Both the position numbers and the translations under genes were made by a program. This document shows positions 1-10,648 of a DNA stretch of 36,953 nucleotides, piece by piece (within the stretch, counting starts at the first letter, position 1; each line of letters starts with the position of its first letter). The DNA comes from Desulfovibrio sp. (GTDB lineage Bacteria > Desulfobacterota > Desulfovibrionia > Desulfovibrionales > Desulfovibrionaceae): the NCBI GenBank assembly GCA_031276485.1, contig JAISMY010000009.1:1-36953 (forward strand), in the 5' to 3' direction. The notes below the pieces were generated by a model. That model was not told the origin of the DNA. It saw only the letters and a program-made list of their open reading frames with translations, and ran no database searches.

Positions 1-186
1 AAACCCGAGATTTTGGATGTGCTTGAAGGATTGCTTGAGCCGCATACGAAAGGCGATCCCACGAACCCGCTTAAATGGACCGACAAAAGTCTGCGCTCGC
101 TTGAAAAAGCGCTCAAGGAAGAGGGCTTTGACGTAAGCGACACGACGATCGCCTTGATTCTGAAGAGGCATTGCGGTTTCCGATGA
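1..186 (+). pseudogene. Truncated ISAzo13-like transposase fragment (enters from the left edge)
   Basis: Frame 1 reads KPEILDVLEGLLEPHTKGDPTNPLKWTDKSLRSLEKALKEEGFDVSDTTIALILKRHCGFR*. This resembles the N-terminal/HTH part of ISAzo13 (DDE) transposases and then stops; no DDE domain follows. Confidence 0.7.
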
Positions 187-420
187 GGAAATTCGCATGG
201 TATAGCCGGCAGACCGCCCGCTCATTATACCAGCTTGGGCTGGAAATCGTTGTCCTGTAAAGCAAAGGCGGCTGTTGGCATGGAACTTTTTCAAGCCCCC
301 GTATCGGCTTTTCGTCCCGCCGGACAATGCTGCAAAACCACAGCCAGGGCCATAATGAGAACTGCCGACTAGGCAGCTCGCTCCTTGACCTGGACGTGAT
401 ACTTTTTTACCTTTGCCGGC

Positions 421-1872
421 ATGGAATCTCCCCGACGACTGCTCATCGTGGATGACGAATACGGCATCCGCCTTTCCCTGCGCGGCATCCTCGAAGATGA
501 AGGCCATGAGGTTTTTGAGGCCGGCGATGCGGAAACGGCCTTGAGTTTTCTTGAGAAAGAAAACGTAGACCTGATCTTTCTGGATATCTGGCTGCCGGGC
601 ATGGACGGCCTCGCCGCCCTGGAACTCATGCGCGCAACCCGGCCTGCCGTGCCCGTACTGATGATTTCCGGGCACGGGACCATTGAAACGGCCGTGAACG
701 CTGTCAAAAAAGGAGCGCACGACTTCATCGAAAAACCCCTGTCCCTGGAAAAGGTGGTCATCGCCGTCGAACGCGCCCTGGAATTCCAGGCGCTGAAACA
801 GGAAAATACGGAACTGCGCGCGCGGCTCGACCTGCGCGACATCGGCGGCCCCATGGGGGCCTCCCCGGTCATGGTGCAACTGCGGGAACAGATAAGCCGT
901 GTCGCTCCCCTAGACACCTGCGTGCTGATAACCGGCGAAAACGGCACGGGCAAGGAACTGGCGGCGCGCGCCCTGCACCATGCCGGTCGCAGAAGCGGCA
1001 AGGCCATGGTTGCCGTCAACTGCGCGGCCATACCCGACGAACTGATTGAAAGCGAACTGTTCGGACACGAAAAAGGAGCCTTCACCGGAGCGGACGGCCC
1101 CCGCGCGGGCAAATTCGAACTGGCGCATCAAGGCACGCTGTTTCTTGATGAAATCGGCGACATGAGCCTGAAGACCCAAGCCAAGATCCTGCGCATCCTG
1201 CAGGAAAAAAGTTTCGAGCGCGTCGGAGGGAACAAAACCTTGCGCGCCGATGTGCGGGTCATCGCGGCCACCAACAAGAACCTTGAGGCTGCCATGGCCG
1301 CCGGGGAATTCCGCGAGGACCTGTATTACCGCCTGCGCGTGTTCCCTCTGCATGTCCCCCCTCTGCGCGAGCGGGGAGTCGACGTGTTCCTGCTGGCAGA
1401 TTATTTCACCGCATCCCTGGCCGAAGAGTTGGGGCTGGCCCCCATCGTCTTTGCCGCCGACGCCTGCGAAGCCCTGCGCGCCTACCCTTGGCCGGGCAAC
1501 GTGCGCGAACTGCGCAATTTTATCGAGCGGATGCTGATTCTCTATTCCGGACGGACAATCGCCTCGGCCGACCTGCCGCCGGAAATAAAATCCGGCGCCG
1601 CCCCGGCCGGGGAATATGCGGCGGCGGCAGACGCGGGAGGCGACTTCAAAAGCGCCCGCAACGCCTTTGAAGCAGCCTTTCTGGCGCAAAAACTTCAGGA
1701 ATACGGCGGCAACATCTCTCGCATGGCCGAGGCCGTCGGCCTCGAACGCAGCTATCTTTCGCGCAAACTCAAAACCTACAACCTCCACGGCGCTGAACGT
1801 CGCGCCTGCCTTTCAACCCGCACGGCTGCTGAACGCGCGCCCGCTTTTCAACCCGGCGAACCGGAGTCCTGA
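421..1872 (+). CDS. Sigma-54-dependent response regulator, NtrX/NtrC family (receiver + AAA+ + Fis HTH)
   Basis: Receiver (LLIVDDEYGIRLSLRG, FLDIWLPGMDG), Walker A GENGTGKE, sigma-54 motif GAFTGA, PWPGNVRELRN, C-terminal Fis-type HTH. Confidence 0.93.
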   Translation: MESPRRLLIVDDEYGIRLSLRGILEDEGHEVFEAGDAETALSFLEKENVDLIFLDIWLPGMDGLAALELMRATRPAVPVLMISGHGTIETAVNAVKKGAHDFIEKPLSLEKVVIAVERALEFQALKQENTELRARLDLRDIGGPMGASPVMVQLREQISRVAPLDTCVLITGENGTGKELAARALHHAGRRSGKAMVAVNCAAIPDELIESELFGHEKGAFTGADGPRAGKFELAHQGTLFLDEIGDMSLKTQAKILRILQEKSFERVGGNKTLRADVRVIAATNKNLEAAMAAGEFREDLYYRLRVFPLHVPPLRERGVDVFLLADYFTASLAEELGLAPIVFAADACEALRAYPWPGNVRELRNFIERMLILYSGRTIASADLPPEIKSGAAPAGEYAAAADAGGDFKSARNAFEAAFLAQKLQEYGGNISRMAEAVGLERSYLSRKLKTYNLHGAERRACLSTRTAAERAPAFQPGEPES

Positions 1873-3116
1873 ACGCCTTTGACCGGTATGCCGGAGCGAA
1901 TTTTCTCCTTGCCCCGCAGCACTATTCTATCCCCTGCCGCGGGGCCGCCGGTGACAAAGTAGTGATCCCCCATGCTGCGGTTGACATTCAGCACGACCGT
2001 GCGCACATCGTACAGGCCGGAGGAAGGGAGCGTTGCGTTCGCGCTCTGTCCGGAACTTCCCGGCAAGGCGCACTGCGCATCGGACGCCCCGCCGCCGTTT
2101 CGGGCTTCCGCCGGGGACAGGACGAACACCGTCAATTGTCCGCGGTTGTTGCGGGACACGGCCTCTTTGGGAATCAGCAGGGCCTGCTCGTTCACGCCTT
2201 CCTCGACCACGGCGCGCACATACATACCGGGGAGCAGGATGCCGTCGGGATTGGGAAAAACCGCGCGGAAGGTGACCACCCCCGTACTCTGCTCCAAGTC
2301 GGCTTCCGCAAACTTGAGGAGGCCGGCAACGGGTTCGCCTTGGGCATTCGTGTACGGGGAGCCGTCTTCAAGGGTCAGCAGCACCCGCGCGGCATCAGGT
2401 CCGCCGGATTTGAGCCTGCCCGCCGCCAGGGCTTTTCTGAGCCGCAACAGTTGCGCACCGGACTGCGCTACATCCACATACATGGGGTCAACCTGCTGCA
2501 CCGTGGCCAGGGCGTCCGGCTGGTCGCGGGTAACCAGCGCGCCGGGGGTTACTGAAGACCACCCGATGCGCCCGGAAACCGGCGCGCTGACGGCGGTATG
2601 GCGCAGGTCGACGGACGCGGTTTCCAGCACCGCTTCGGCTGCGGCCGCGCGGGCGACCGCCCGTGCATGGGCGGCCGCAGCGTTGTCGTAATCCTGCCGG
2701 CTTACGGCATTGGTCCGGGCCGCCGTCTTGTAACGCGCGGCCAGAAGCGCCGCCGCCGCCTCGCCGGCCCGCGCCTGCTCCAGCGTCGCGGCCGCCCGGT
2801 CGTATTCCGCCTGATACAGAGAAGGATCTATGCGGTAAAGCACATCGCCTTCACCCACCTCCGAGCCTTCCTCAAACAGCCTTTCCAGAATGATGCCGCC
2901 GATGCGCGGCCGGACTTCGGCGATCGTATAGGGAACCGTGCGGCCCGCAAGCTCGGAGGTCAGGATCGCCGGCCTCGGCGTCAATCTGAACCAGGTCACT
3001 TCGGGCGCAGGCGGGCTTTCCATGTCCGCCCCGCCGCAGGAAACCGCCGCGAGCAGCGCAACGGCCGAAAGTAAAAAAACGGGGACAACCGTCCTTTTTC
3101 CCGGATCGCTCTGCAT
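1848..3116 (-). CDS. RND efflux periplasmic adaptor subunit (AcrA/MexA-like membrane fusion protein)
   Basis: Lipobox-like N-terminus (LLAAVSCGG), EVRPRIGGIILERLFEEGSEVGEGDVLYRIDPSLYQAEYDRA, VSAPVSGRIGWSSVTPGALV; typical MFP hairpin and barrel motifs. Confidence 0.92.
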   Translation of the reverse strand: MQSDPGKRTVVPVFLLSAVALLAAVSCGGADMESPPAPEVTWFRLTPRPAILTSELAGRTVPYTIAEVRPRIGGIILERLFEEGSEVGEGDVLYRIDPSLYQAEYDRAAATLEQARAGEAAAALLAARYKTAARTNAVSRQDYDNAAAAHARAVARAAAAEAVLETASVDLRHTAVSAPVSGRIGWSSVTPGALVTRDQPDALATVQQVDPMYVDVAQSGAQLLRLRKALAAGRLKSGGPDAARVLLTLEDGSPYTNAQGEPVAGLLKFAEADLEQSTGVVTFRAVFPNPDGILLPGMYVRAVVEEGVNEQALLIPKEAVSRNNRGQLTVFVLSPAEARNGGGASDAQCALPGSSGQSANATLPSSGLYDVRTVVLNVNRSMGDHYFVTGGPAAGDRIVLRGKEKIRSGIPVKGVQDSGSPG

Positions 3117-3308
3117 ACCATCTCCTTGTTCATGCCCCTGATCTTTGGCATGACGGGCGCTTTTACATCAACCGGTGCTTCGAGGCAAGCCGCCGGCATT
3201 GCCGGAATCCATGTATAGACCCGCCCGCGAGTCAAGGTTTTTTTGAGTTTCCGAATCGAATGCAAGCCATGTATCCGGCATCTTTTACGGGATATTTCCC
3301 TGTTGTCA

Positions 3309-3720
3309 TACCAAGTTGCAATCAAAAGGCATTTAATATCCAATTTCTATGCGACAGGCTTTTGATTAACGCCGGCATGCTCTCCAATTGCTGCAGACCG
3401 CCGGCTGCAGTTTCAATCACAGCCTGGAGAGACTTGAACAGTCTGCTGCTGAAAAACCTTTCTCTGAGTTCATCCCATATCTGCTCCTGAGGGTTGAGAT
3501 CAGGCGAATAGGGAGGGAGGAAAACCAATTCCATATTGTGTGGACTCCTTAATTTTTCAGCTCTGTGCCAACCAGCCTGATCCATAACCGTCACTATATA
3601 TTCGTCACGGTTAAGGGCTTTGATAAGCCAAAGTTTCTTTTTTTTTGACAGTATAAAATGCCGCTTTTCGTCAAACTCAATTTGGGTGACTTCGCCGCCA
3701 ATGCGGTGCCGCTGACCCGA
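3309..3720 (-). pseudogene. Transposase remnant: IS1-like segment fused in frame to an IS630-family DDE C-terminus
   Basis: Minus-strand frame reads ...VTQIEFDEKRHFILSKKKKLWLIKALNRDE (IS1 InsB-like), then YIVTVMDQAGWHRAEKL..MELVFLPPYSPDLNPQEQIWDELRERFF (IS630-like). Ends near TIR-like TACCAAGTTGCAATCAA at 3309. Confidence 0.7.
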
Positions 3721-3762
3721 TGCCGGATACGCATGCGTTATGCGGATCTCCGGTGCCGGCAG

Positions 3763-4692
3763 CTACTGCGGCGGCGGAGCGGGGGCATAGCCCAGGTCGG
3801 AGCTTCCCGGCGGCGCGAGCGCCGAATCTTTTTCCGGGGCCGGCCGGCTGCCCACAGGCGGCAACAGCCGGCTTCCGCCCGGCGCATCGGTCCCGGGCGG
3901 AGTTGAAAGCGCAGGCAAGGCGGGCGGCGGGGCTTGCGGGGACGCGCCGGCAGGGGACGTCGCGGGCGCAGCAGCGGCGGACGGCGTGGTCGTTTGGGCC
4001 TTGCCGTTGCCGGGTGCGGACGCCGGCCCGGCCGAGGCTGGAGGCGGCGCAAAGGCCGTCGACGGGGTGACGGAAGGCACGGATGCGGCAGGAGCGGAGC
4101 CCGGCGTGGAAACGGAAGGGGGAACCTGCGCTGCCGGCGCCGACGCTTGCGCCGGGGCCGGGGTTGCGCGCCTGTAGCCGGGCGCTGGGACGCAACCTTC
4201 CGGGCACACAGGTTCGGGAAACAGTCCGCCGTAAGCGGCAGGCGTTTTAGGCGTTGTGCTTTTCGCGGCTTTTTTGGCAACCTTTTTCCCGGTTTTTTTG
4301 CCTGCCGTTTTGCGGGATGCACGGGCGGGGGCGCTTTTCTCCGCGCCGCCGGTGCGCGCTTCGGCAACGGCGGCGGCTGCGGCGGTGCCCGTTCCATAGG
4401 GCACGAAGGCTTGGGTGCGGACAGCGTACTGTTTCCACAAAGGATCGGCGCCGGCGACGACCTGCCCGGTCAGCGCAAGGGGACGGGTCGGGCCGGAACC
4501 CGCCGCGTTATACTCTTCGGGCGTGGTATGCTTTGCCTGGTAGTTCGCATACGCGGGTTCGCGCGCGCATCCCCCGGTCATAAGGGGCACAGCCGGCAAA
4601 AATATGAACACGACAGCGGCGGCAGCCGCGCCCTGCAATCTGCCGGACTGCCGGGACCAACGCCCGGAGCCGGTTATGGAGTGAAACATCAC
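3763..4692 (-). CDS. Ala/Pro-rich putative lipoprotein
   Basis: Signal peptide with lipobox LMTGGC, then low-complexity Ala/Pro/Lys tail; no recognised domain. Confidence 0.6.
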   Translation of the reverse strand: MMFHSITGSGRWSRQSGRLQGAAAAAVVFIFLPAVPLMTGGCAREPAYANYQAKHTTPEEYNAAGSGPTRPLALTGQVVAGADPLWKQYAVRTQAFVPYGTGTAAAAAVAEARTGGAEKSAPARASRKTAGKKTGKKVAKKAAKSTTPKTPAAYGGLFPEPVCPEGCVPAPGYRRATPAPAQASAPAAQVPPSVSTPGSAPAASVPSVTPSTAFAPPPASAGPASAPGNGKAQTTTPSAAAAPATSPAGASPQAPPPALPALSTPPGTDAPGGSRLLPPVGSRPAPEKDSALAPPGSSDLGYAPAPPPQ

Positions 4693-5117
4693 GGCCTCCC
4701 TTCCACATTCTCATCGGCTTTTAGGCGCTGCACATTAGCCTATCTTAGTCAGCCCGGAAAAAAATAACAACATTTTGAAATTTCTGGTAAAAGAAGGTGA
4801 AATACTGTAAACGCGAGGAAAAGCCGGGGCGCGGGGCCGCCGGAAAAGTACCTTTAGCGGCCGCTGTGGAGACGACAGACGCCGGCAAACAACCTCACTG
4901 AATGAAACTTTATCCTGTGACAGGCTGCTTCACAGGTAAGGCCATTGAAGAAGCGGCGGTCTCCATTTTGACGGACGCGCGCACGGTAATTACTGATGGA
5001 TTGTAAGCGCTCACGGGTGGTCTGGAAAATCTTTTGATTTTCTGCTATGCGGGGAGGCATGGCGACTGAGCCGTTATCCGAGCGAAAACGTCAATCTGCC
5101 TGTTCGGACAGGCTCAA

Positions 5118-5149
5118 CAACGGCCGCGCTCCGGGGAACACGGCCGTTG
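5118..5149 (-). terminator. Hairpin downstream of rplL, possible terminator
   Basis: Inverted repeat CAACGGCCG...CGGCCGTTG just after the rplL stop; no clear U-tract. Confidence 0.4.
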
Positions 5150-5172
5150 TATGCGGTCTATGAGGAACCCGG

Positions 5173-5550
5173 CTACTTGATTTCGACTTCCGCGCCGGCT
5201 TCCACAAGCTGCTTCCCGGCATCCTCGGCTTTGTCCTTGGCTACGGCTTCCAGCAGCGTGGAGGGCGCGCCGTCCACCTTGTCCTTGGCCTCCTTGAGAC
5301 CAAGCGAGGTCAAGGCGCGCACCACCTTGATGACGGCGATTTTGTTGGCCCCTATGCTCTTGAGGATGACGTCGAATTCCGTCTTTTCCTCCTCGACCGG
5401 AGCGGCGGCAACAGGAGCGGCCGCCGCGGCGACAACCGGGGCCGCCGCCGATACGCCGAACTTTTCCTCAAGTTCCTTGATGAATTCAGACAGTTCCAGA
5501 ACCGTCATGTTGGCAATGAAATCGACTACTTGTTCCTTGGTAACGGACAT
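5173..5550 (-). CDS. rplL: 50S ribosomal protein L7/L12
   Basis: Protein [33 protein letters not shown]...[54 protein letters not shown]. Confidence 0.98.
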   Translation of the reverse strand: MSVTKEQVVDFIANMTVLELSEFIKELEEKFGVSAAAPVVAAAAAPVAAAPVEEEKTEFDVILKSIGANKIAVIKVVRALTSLGLKEAKDKVDGAPSTLLEAVAKDKAEDAGKQLVEAGAEVEIK

Positions 5551-5583
5551 GGAAAATCTCCTTGGCTTTGTCGGACAGGCTTA

Positions 5584-6102
5584 TTACGCCGCTTTCTTTT
5601 CTTCTATGGCCTTGAGCGCGTAAAGCATGCCGCGGATTATTTCGGCGAAAAGCGACACGAAGTTTCTCGGTACCGCGTTCATGGTGCCGAGGAGTCCTGC
5701 GAGCAGTTCCTCGCGCCCCGGCATTGTGGCCAGGGCCTCGATCTGCGCGGCGCTCAGGCATTTGCCTTCAAGGCTGCCGTGACGCAAGGTCAATTTTTTG
5801 CTGGTCTTGGCGAAATCCGCCAGCGCCTTGGCGATGGAAACAGGATCTGCCGCCCCGAAGGCAATTGCGCAGTTTTCGCGGAAGTTGTCCTTTATGACAT
5901 GATGGGGGCCGCCGGTAAATGCGATGCGCGCCAGGGTGTTTTTCACCACCAGCAACTCCCCCCCCGCCTCGCGCAACCTGACGCGCAGGCGAGTTATCTC
6001 TTCCACCGGCATTCCCTTGAAGTCCGCGACCAGCGCAACGGAAGAACGGCCGGCAGCCGACCGTATCTTCTCTATCATCGCAGCTTTCTCTGTTCTGTTC
6101 AC
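5584..6102 (-). CDS. rplJ: 50S ribosomal protein L10
   Basis: [40 protein letters not shown]...; located between rplA and rplL. Confidence 0.97.
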   Translation of the reverse strand: MNRTEKAAMIEKIRSAAGRSSVALVADFKGMPVEEITRLRVRLREAGGELLVVKNTLARIAFTGGPHHVIKDNFRENCAIAFGAADPVSIAKALADFAKTSKKLTLRHGSLEGKCLSAAQIEALATMPGREELLAGLLGTMNAVPRNFVSLFAEIIRGMLYALKAIEEKKAA

Positions 6103-6311
6103 GCGATTCTCCCGGTGAGGGTTATGCGGCGGAAAACGAGCCGTAGGTCTGGGCCGGGCTTATATTTCAGCAGGCCTGAAGCCGCCGGCCGTCTCGGACT
6201 CATATTTCCGGGTCCATTGCCGTACACGGGCCGCAAGCCCGCGTTTTCAGAAGGGATACAGTTTTGCTCATGCCGCCTGGGGCCGCGCGCGCGGCTTTCC
6301 CCGGCGTCTGA

Positions 6312-6452
6312 TACCAAGTTGCATTCAAACGAGTTTAAATGCAAGACGCCAAAGTTTCTGAAAAACAGACAACGCCTGAATTTTCAAAAACTTGCGGGCG
6401 GCGGCTTCGCCTCCGCCATACCAATTTGCTTTCTGCTGAAAGCAAATTGATA
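6312..6452. repeat. IS630-type MITE-like sequence: TIR at 6312 plus a 34-bp palindrome at 6419-6452
   Basis: TACCAAGTTGCATTCAAA at 6312 and TACCAATTTGCTTTCTGCTGAAAGCAAATTGATA at 6419-6452. Both match repeats elsewhere in the window. Confidence 0.65.
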
Positions 6453-6483
6453 CGAGTCATGACATTCTGCCAATGACATGACC

Positions 6484-7197
6484 CTAGGCGTTCCCTTCAA
6501 TGAATTTACGTATAAGGCCGGGGTCCACTTTGAAGCCCGGCCCCATGGTCGTGGACAGCGCCATGCTTTTCATGTACGCGCCTTTGGCCGCCGAGGGTTT
6601 CAAGCGGTTGACCTCGGCCAGCAGGGCGCGCAGGTTGTCCAGAATTTTTTCCGTTCCGAAAGAAACTTTGCCCAAGGGAACATGCAGGACCCCTGCCTTG
6701 TCCACTTTGAATTCGACGCGGCCGGCCTTGATTTCTCTGACTGCCCCGGCCACGTCGAAGGTCACGGTGCCGGTCTTGGCGTTGGGCATAAGCCCGCGCG
6801 GCCCGAGTACCCGGCCGACCTGGCCGACCAGGGCCATAACGTCGGGGGTTGCGATGGCGGCGTCAAATTCCAGAAATCCCTCTTTGACCTTGGCGACCAG
6901 ATCTTCCGCGCCGGTGATGTCCGCGCCGGCCGCCTTGGCCTCGGCCTCTTTTTCGCCTTTGCAGAAAACGGCCACGCGCACGGTTTTGCCCAGCCCGTGG
7001 GGCAAGGGACAGGCGCCGCGCACCATCTGGTCGGAGTATTTGGGTTCTACGCCCAACCCCAGGGCCAGATCCACGGACTCGTCAAACCCGGCATAGGAAG
7101 AAGACAAGGATTGGGCAACGGCTTCCTCGATGCTGAACCTGCGCTGCAAGTCTATTCCTGCAACGGCGCTGCGGAATTTTTTACCATGTTTGGGCAT
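6484..7197 (-). CDS. rplA: 50S ribosomal protein L1
   Basis: [29 protein letters not shown]..., [19 protein letters not shown]. Confidence 0.98.
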   Translation of the reverse strand: MPKHGKKFRSAVAGIDLQRRFSIEEAVAQSLSSSYAGFDESVDLALGLGVEPKYSDQMVRGACPLPHGLGKTVRVAVFCKGEKEAEAKAAGADITGAEDLVAKVKEGFLEFDAAIATPDVMALVGQVGRVLGPRGLMPNAKTGTVTFDVAGAVREIKAGRVEFKVDKAGVLHVPLGKVSFGTEKILDNLRALLAEVNRLKPSAAKGAYMKSMALSTTMGPGFKVDPGLIRKFIEGNA

Positions 7198-7336
7198 GAT
7201 GCACCTTGATCCTGTATCGTTTGCCTCTTCCGCCGCGTGCGCCTGCGCGCCGGTCGCGGAGGATCGGGTGATTTCGCGCTGTTTGACCGCATCCGGGCAG
7301 AACGCCGGACGGCCTCAGGGCGGCCGCCGTTTCGCG

Positions 7337-7759
7337 CTATTTGACGTCCAGGCCCATACTGCGGGCCGTACCCAGAATGGAACGCCGCGCCGCCTCAAGG
7401 TTTCCGGCCGTCAGGTCGGGCATTTTCAGGGCGGCTATTTCGTCCACCTGCTGCATGGTAATCGTGCCTACCTTGTTTCTGTTCGGTTCGCCGGAACCTT
7501 TTTCTATTTTGGCCGACTGCATGAGCAGCACGGCCGCGGGCGGAGTTTTGGTTATAAACGAGAAGGAACGGTCATGATACACGGTGATCACCACCGGGAT
7601 AATCGTGCCTTTCCGATCCGCGGTTTTGGCGTTGAACGCTTTGCAGAACTCCATGATGTTCAGACCGTGCTGACCGAGGGCCGGTCCCACAGGAGGAGAG
7701 GGATTGGCGACGCCGCCGGGGATCTGGAGCTTTATTTTCGCAACTTCTTTTTTGGCCAT
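7337..7759 (-). CDS. rplK: 50S ribosomal protein L11
   Basis: [46 protein letters not shown]. Confidence 0.98.
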   Translation of the reverse strand: MAKKEVAKIKLQIPGGVANPSPPVGPALGQHGLNIMEFCKAFNAKTADRKGTIIPVVITVYHDRSFSFITKTPPAAVLLMQSAKIEKGSGEPNRNKVGTITMQQVDEIAALKMPDLTAGNLEAARRSILGTARSMGLDVK

Positions 7760-7822
7760 GAGCGAATTCCTTACAGCTTGCGCGTACCGCCCGGCGGCGG
7801 CTCCCCGCCCCGGCGTGTTTGC

Positions 7823-8407
7823 CTATCCTTTGGAGACCTGGACAAAATCCAGTTCCACCGGGGTTTGTCTTCCGAAAATGGACACTGCGACGCGCAGTTT
7901 CCCCTTGTCGTAATTGACGTCTTCCACTATGCCGTTGAAGCCTCCGAAAGGCCCGTCGATGACCCGGACCTCGTCGCCGCGCTCAAAGTTGAACTTGGGC
8001 CGGGGCTGCTCGCGGCGCTCTTCCACAAGAGCGCGGATGCGTTCGGCCTCGGAGTCGCGCATGGGGGTCGGCAGACTCTTGCCGCCCACGAACCCCGTGA
8101 CTTTGGGAATGCTCTGCACGAGATGCCGGGAAAAATCGTTCATCACCATGCGGACCATCACATAGCCGGGATAGAACTTGCGGGTGAAGGTCTTTTTCTC
8201 CCCGCGCACCAGTTCCATAACTTTTTCCGTGGGGATGACCACTTCGGCGATGAGTCCCTTGTCCTGCTCCGTGCGCATCATTTCGCGCAAGGTTTGTTCC
8301 ACCCGGTTTTCAAAACCGGAGTAGGTATGCACCACGTACCAGCGGGGCCTGGGGGCGTCGAGCGCGGCATCGGCCGCGGGGAAGGCGTTTTCAGAGCTTT
8401 GCGTCAT
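7823..8407 (-). CDS. nusG: Transcription termination/antitermination protein NusG
   Basis: RWYVVHTYSGFENRVEQTL..., FYPGYVMVRMVM, KOW motif FERGDEVRVIDGPFGGFNGIVEDV. Start set at MTQSSENAF, shorter than the ORF track. Confidence 0.96.
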   Translation of the reverse strand: MTQSSENAFPAADAALDAPRPRWYVVHTYSGFENRVEQTLREMMRTEQDKGLIAEVVIPTEKVMELVRGEKKTFTRKFYPGYVMVRMVMNDFSRHLVQSIPKVTGFVGGKSLPTPMRDSEAERIRALVEERREQPRPKFNFERGDEVRVIDGPFGGFNGIVEDVNYDKGKLRVAVSIFGRQTPVELDFVQVSKG

Positions 8408-8411
8408 GGTC

Positions 8412-8705
8412 CTATCCGCGCGAAAGTATGGCTTCCATGATTTTGGACAGCAGGATATCCGCCAGTCCCAGGAAGATCGACATAACGACGATGAGCGCGA
8501 GAACGGCCAGCGACGTCGTCTTGATTTCCCTGCCCGTGGGCCAGGAAACTTTGTCCAGTTCCGCCCTGGATTCTTCCAGGTAACGGCGCAACGCTTCAAA
8601 CTTCGCGGCCGGCCCGCCGAATCCGCGCGTCAGGGCCGTCGCCGCCGCCTGCCGCGCCGGTGTGCCCTCGGTTCCGCTTTTCTGCTGCTTCTTCTTGCCG
8701 GCCAT
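8412..8705 (-). CDS. secE: Preprotein translocase subunit SecE
   Basis: Single-TM SecE motif EESRAELDKVSWPTGREIKTTSLAVLALIVVMSIFLGLADILLSKIM; upstream of nusG. Start at MAGKKKQQK. Confidence 0.95.
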   Translation of the reverse strand: MAGKKKQQKSGTEGTPARQAAATALTRGFGGPAAKFEALRRYLEESRAELDKVSWPTGREIKTTSLAVLALIVVMSIFLGLADILLSKIMEAILSRG

Positions 8706-8899
8706 AGTGTCACCTTTATTCTCGCGCATAGGATGCGGCGGCCTGACCCGCGACATCGTTACCGGTGCCTGTATGCAAAAACATCAGGGCGCTGTTTGTG
8801 GTTGTTTTTGCAGGAAAGTCGGCATAAATACGCTTTTCGCCGACCCGCGCCCTGCGGACAGCGCAACCGCCCGCCTGCGCGGACAACACCCGGAAAGTA

Positions 8900-8976
8900 T
8901 GGCAGGGCAGGAGGGATTCGAACCCCCAACTTGCGGTTTTGGAGACCGCCGCTCTAGCCGTTGGAGCTACTGCCCT
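8900..8976 (-). tRNA. tRNA-Trp (CCA anticodon)
   Basis: Cloverleaf AGGGCAG..CTCCAAA..GGGGGTTCGAATCCCTC CTGCCCTGCCA, 3' CCA encoded. Confidence 0.95.
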
Positions 8977-9055
8977 TCATCGGTTCACGGAAGAGGGATG
9001 CGGGAGCAGACGCGCGCCCGCCGCCGTTGCGCGCCGTTTTTTCCGCGCGGACTGC

Positions 9056-9205
9056 CTATCTGGTTTCCCGGTGGACAGTCATCTTTCTGTCCCACGGGCA
9101 GTATTTTTTCAGTTCAAGGCGGCCCGTGGTCGTTTTTTTGTTTTTGCTCGTGGCGTAGTTGCGCCGTTTGCACTCCGTGCAGGCGAGCAGGATGTTGACG
9201 CGCAT
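9056..9205 (-). CDS. rpmG: 50S ribosomal protein L33
   Basis: 49 aa: [49 protein letters not shown]; not listed in the ORF track. Confidence 0.97.
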   Translation of the reverse strand: MRVNILLACTECKRRNYATSKNKKTTTGRLELKKYCPWDRKMTVHRETR

Positions 9206-9208
9206 CGG

Positions 9209-10402
<1,194 letters not shown>

Positions 10403-10462
10403 GGTACTCTCCCTGACCGTCCTTTAGAAATTATTCTGCGTTTTGTGTTTGCAAATCGGGCA

Positions 10463-10538
10463 TGGAGCCCACGAGCAGGATTGAACTGCTGACCTCGTCC
10501 TTACCAAGGACGCGCTCTGCCGACTGAGCTACGTGGGC
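10463..10538 (-). tRNA. tRNA-Thr (GGT anticodon)
   Basis: GCCCACGTAGCTCAGTCGGCAGAGCGCGTCCTTGGTAAGGACGAGGTCAGCAGTTCAATCCTGCTCGTGGGCTCCA. Confidence 0.97.
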
Positions 10539-10573
10539 AATTCCGGCTGCGTGGGGAGGAAGGAGGCGCCGCG

Positions 10574-10648
10574 TGGAGCGGGAAACGGGATTCGAACCCG
10601 CAACCCTCAGCTTGGAAGGCTGATGCTCTGCCGTTGAGCTATTCCCGC
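10574..10648 (-). tRNA. tRNA-Gly (TCC anticodon)
   Basis: GCGGGAATAGCTCAACGGCAGAGCATCAGCCTTCCAAGCTGAGGGTTGCGGGTTCGAATCCCGTTTCCCGCTCCA. Confidence 0.97.

Noticed and set aside
262-300. Sigma-54-type -24/-12 promoter (TTGGCATGGAACTTTTT)
   Set aside because: The -24 element is plausible but the required GC at -12 is missing.
4854-5060. Minus-strand 68-aa ORF downstream of rplL
   Set aside because: No recognisable domain and no convincing RBS; possibly a degraded gene but not supportable.
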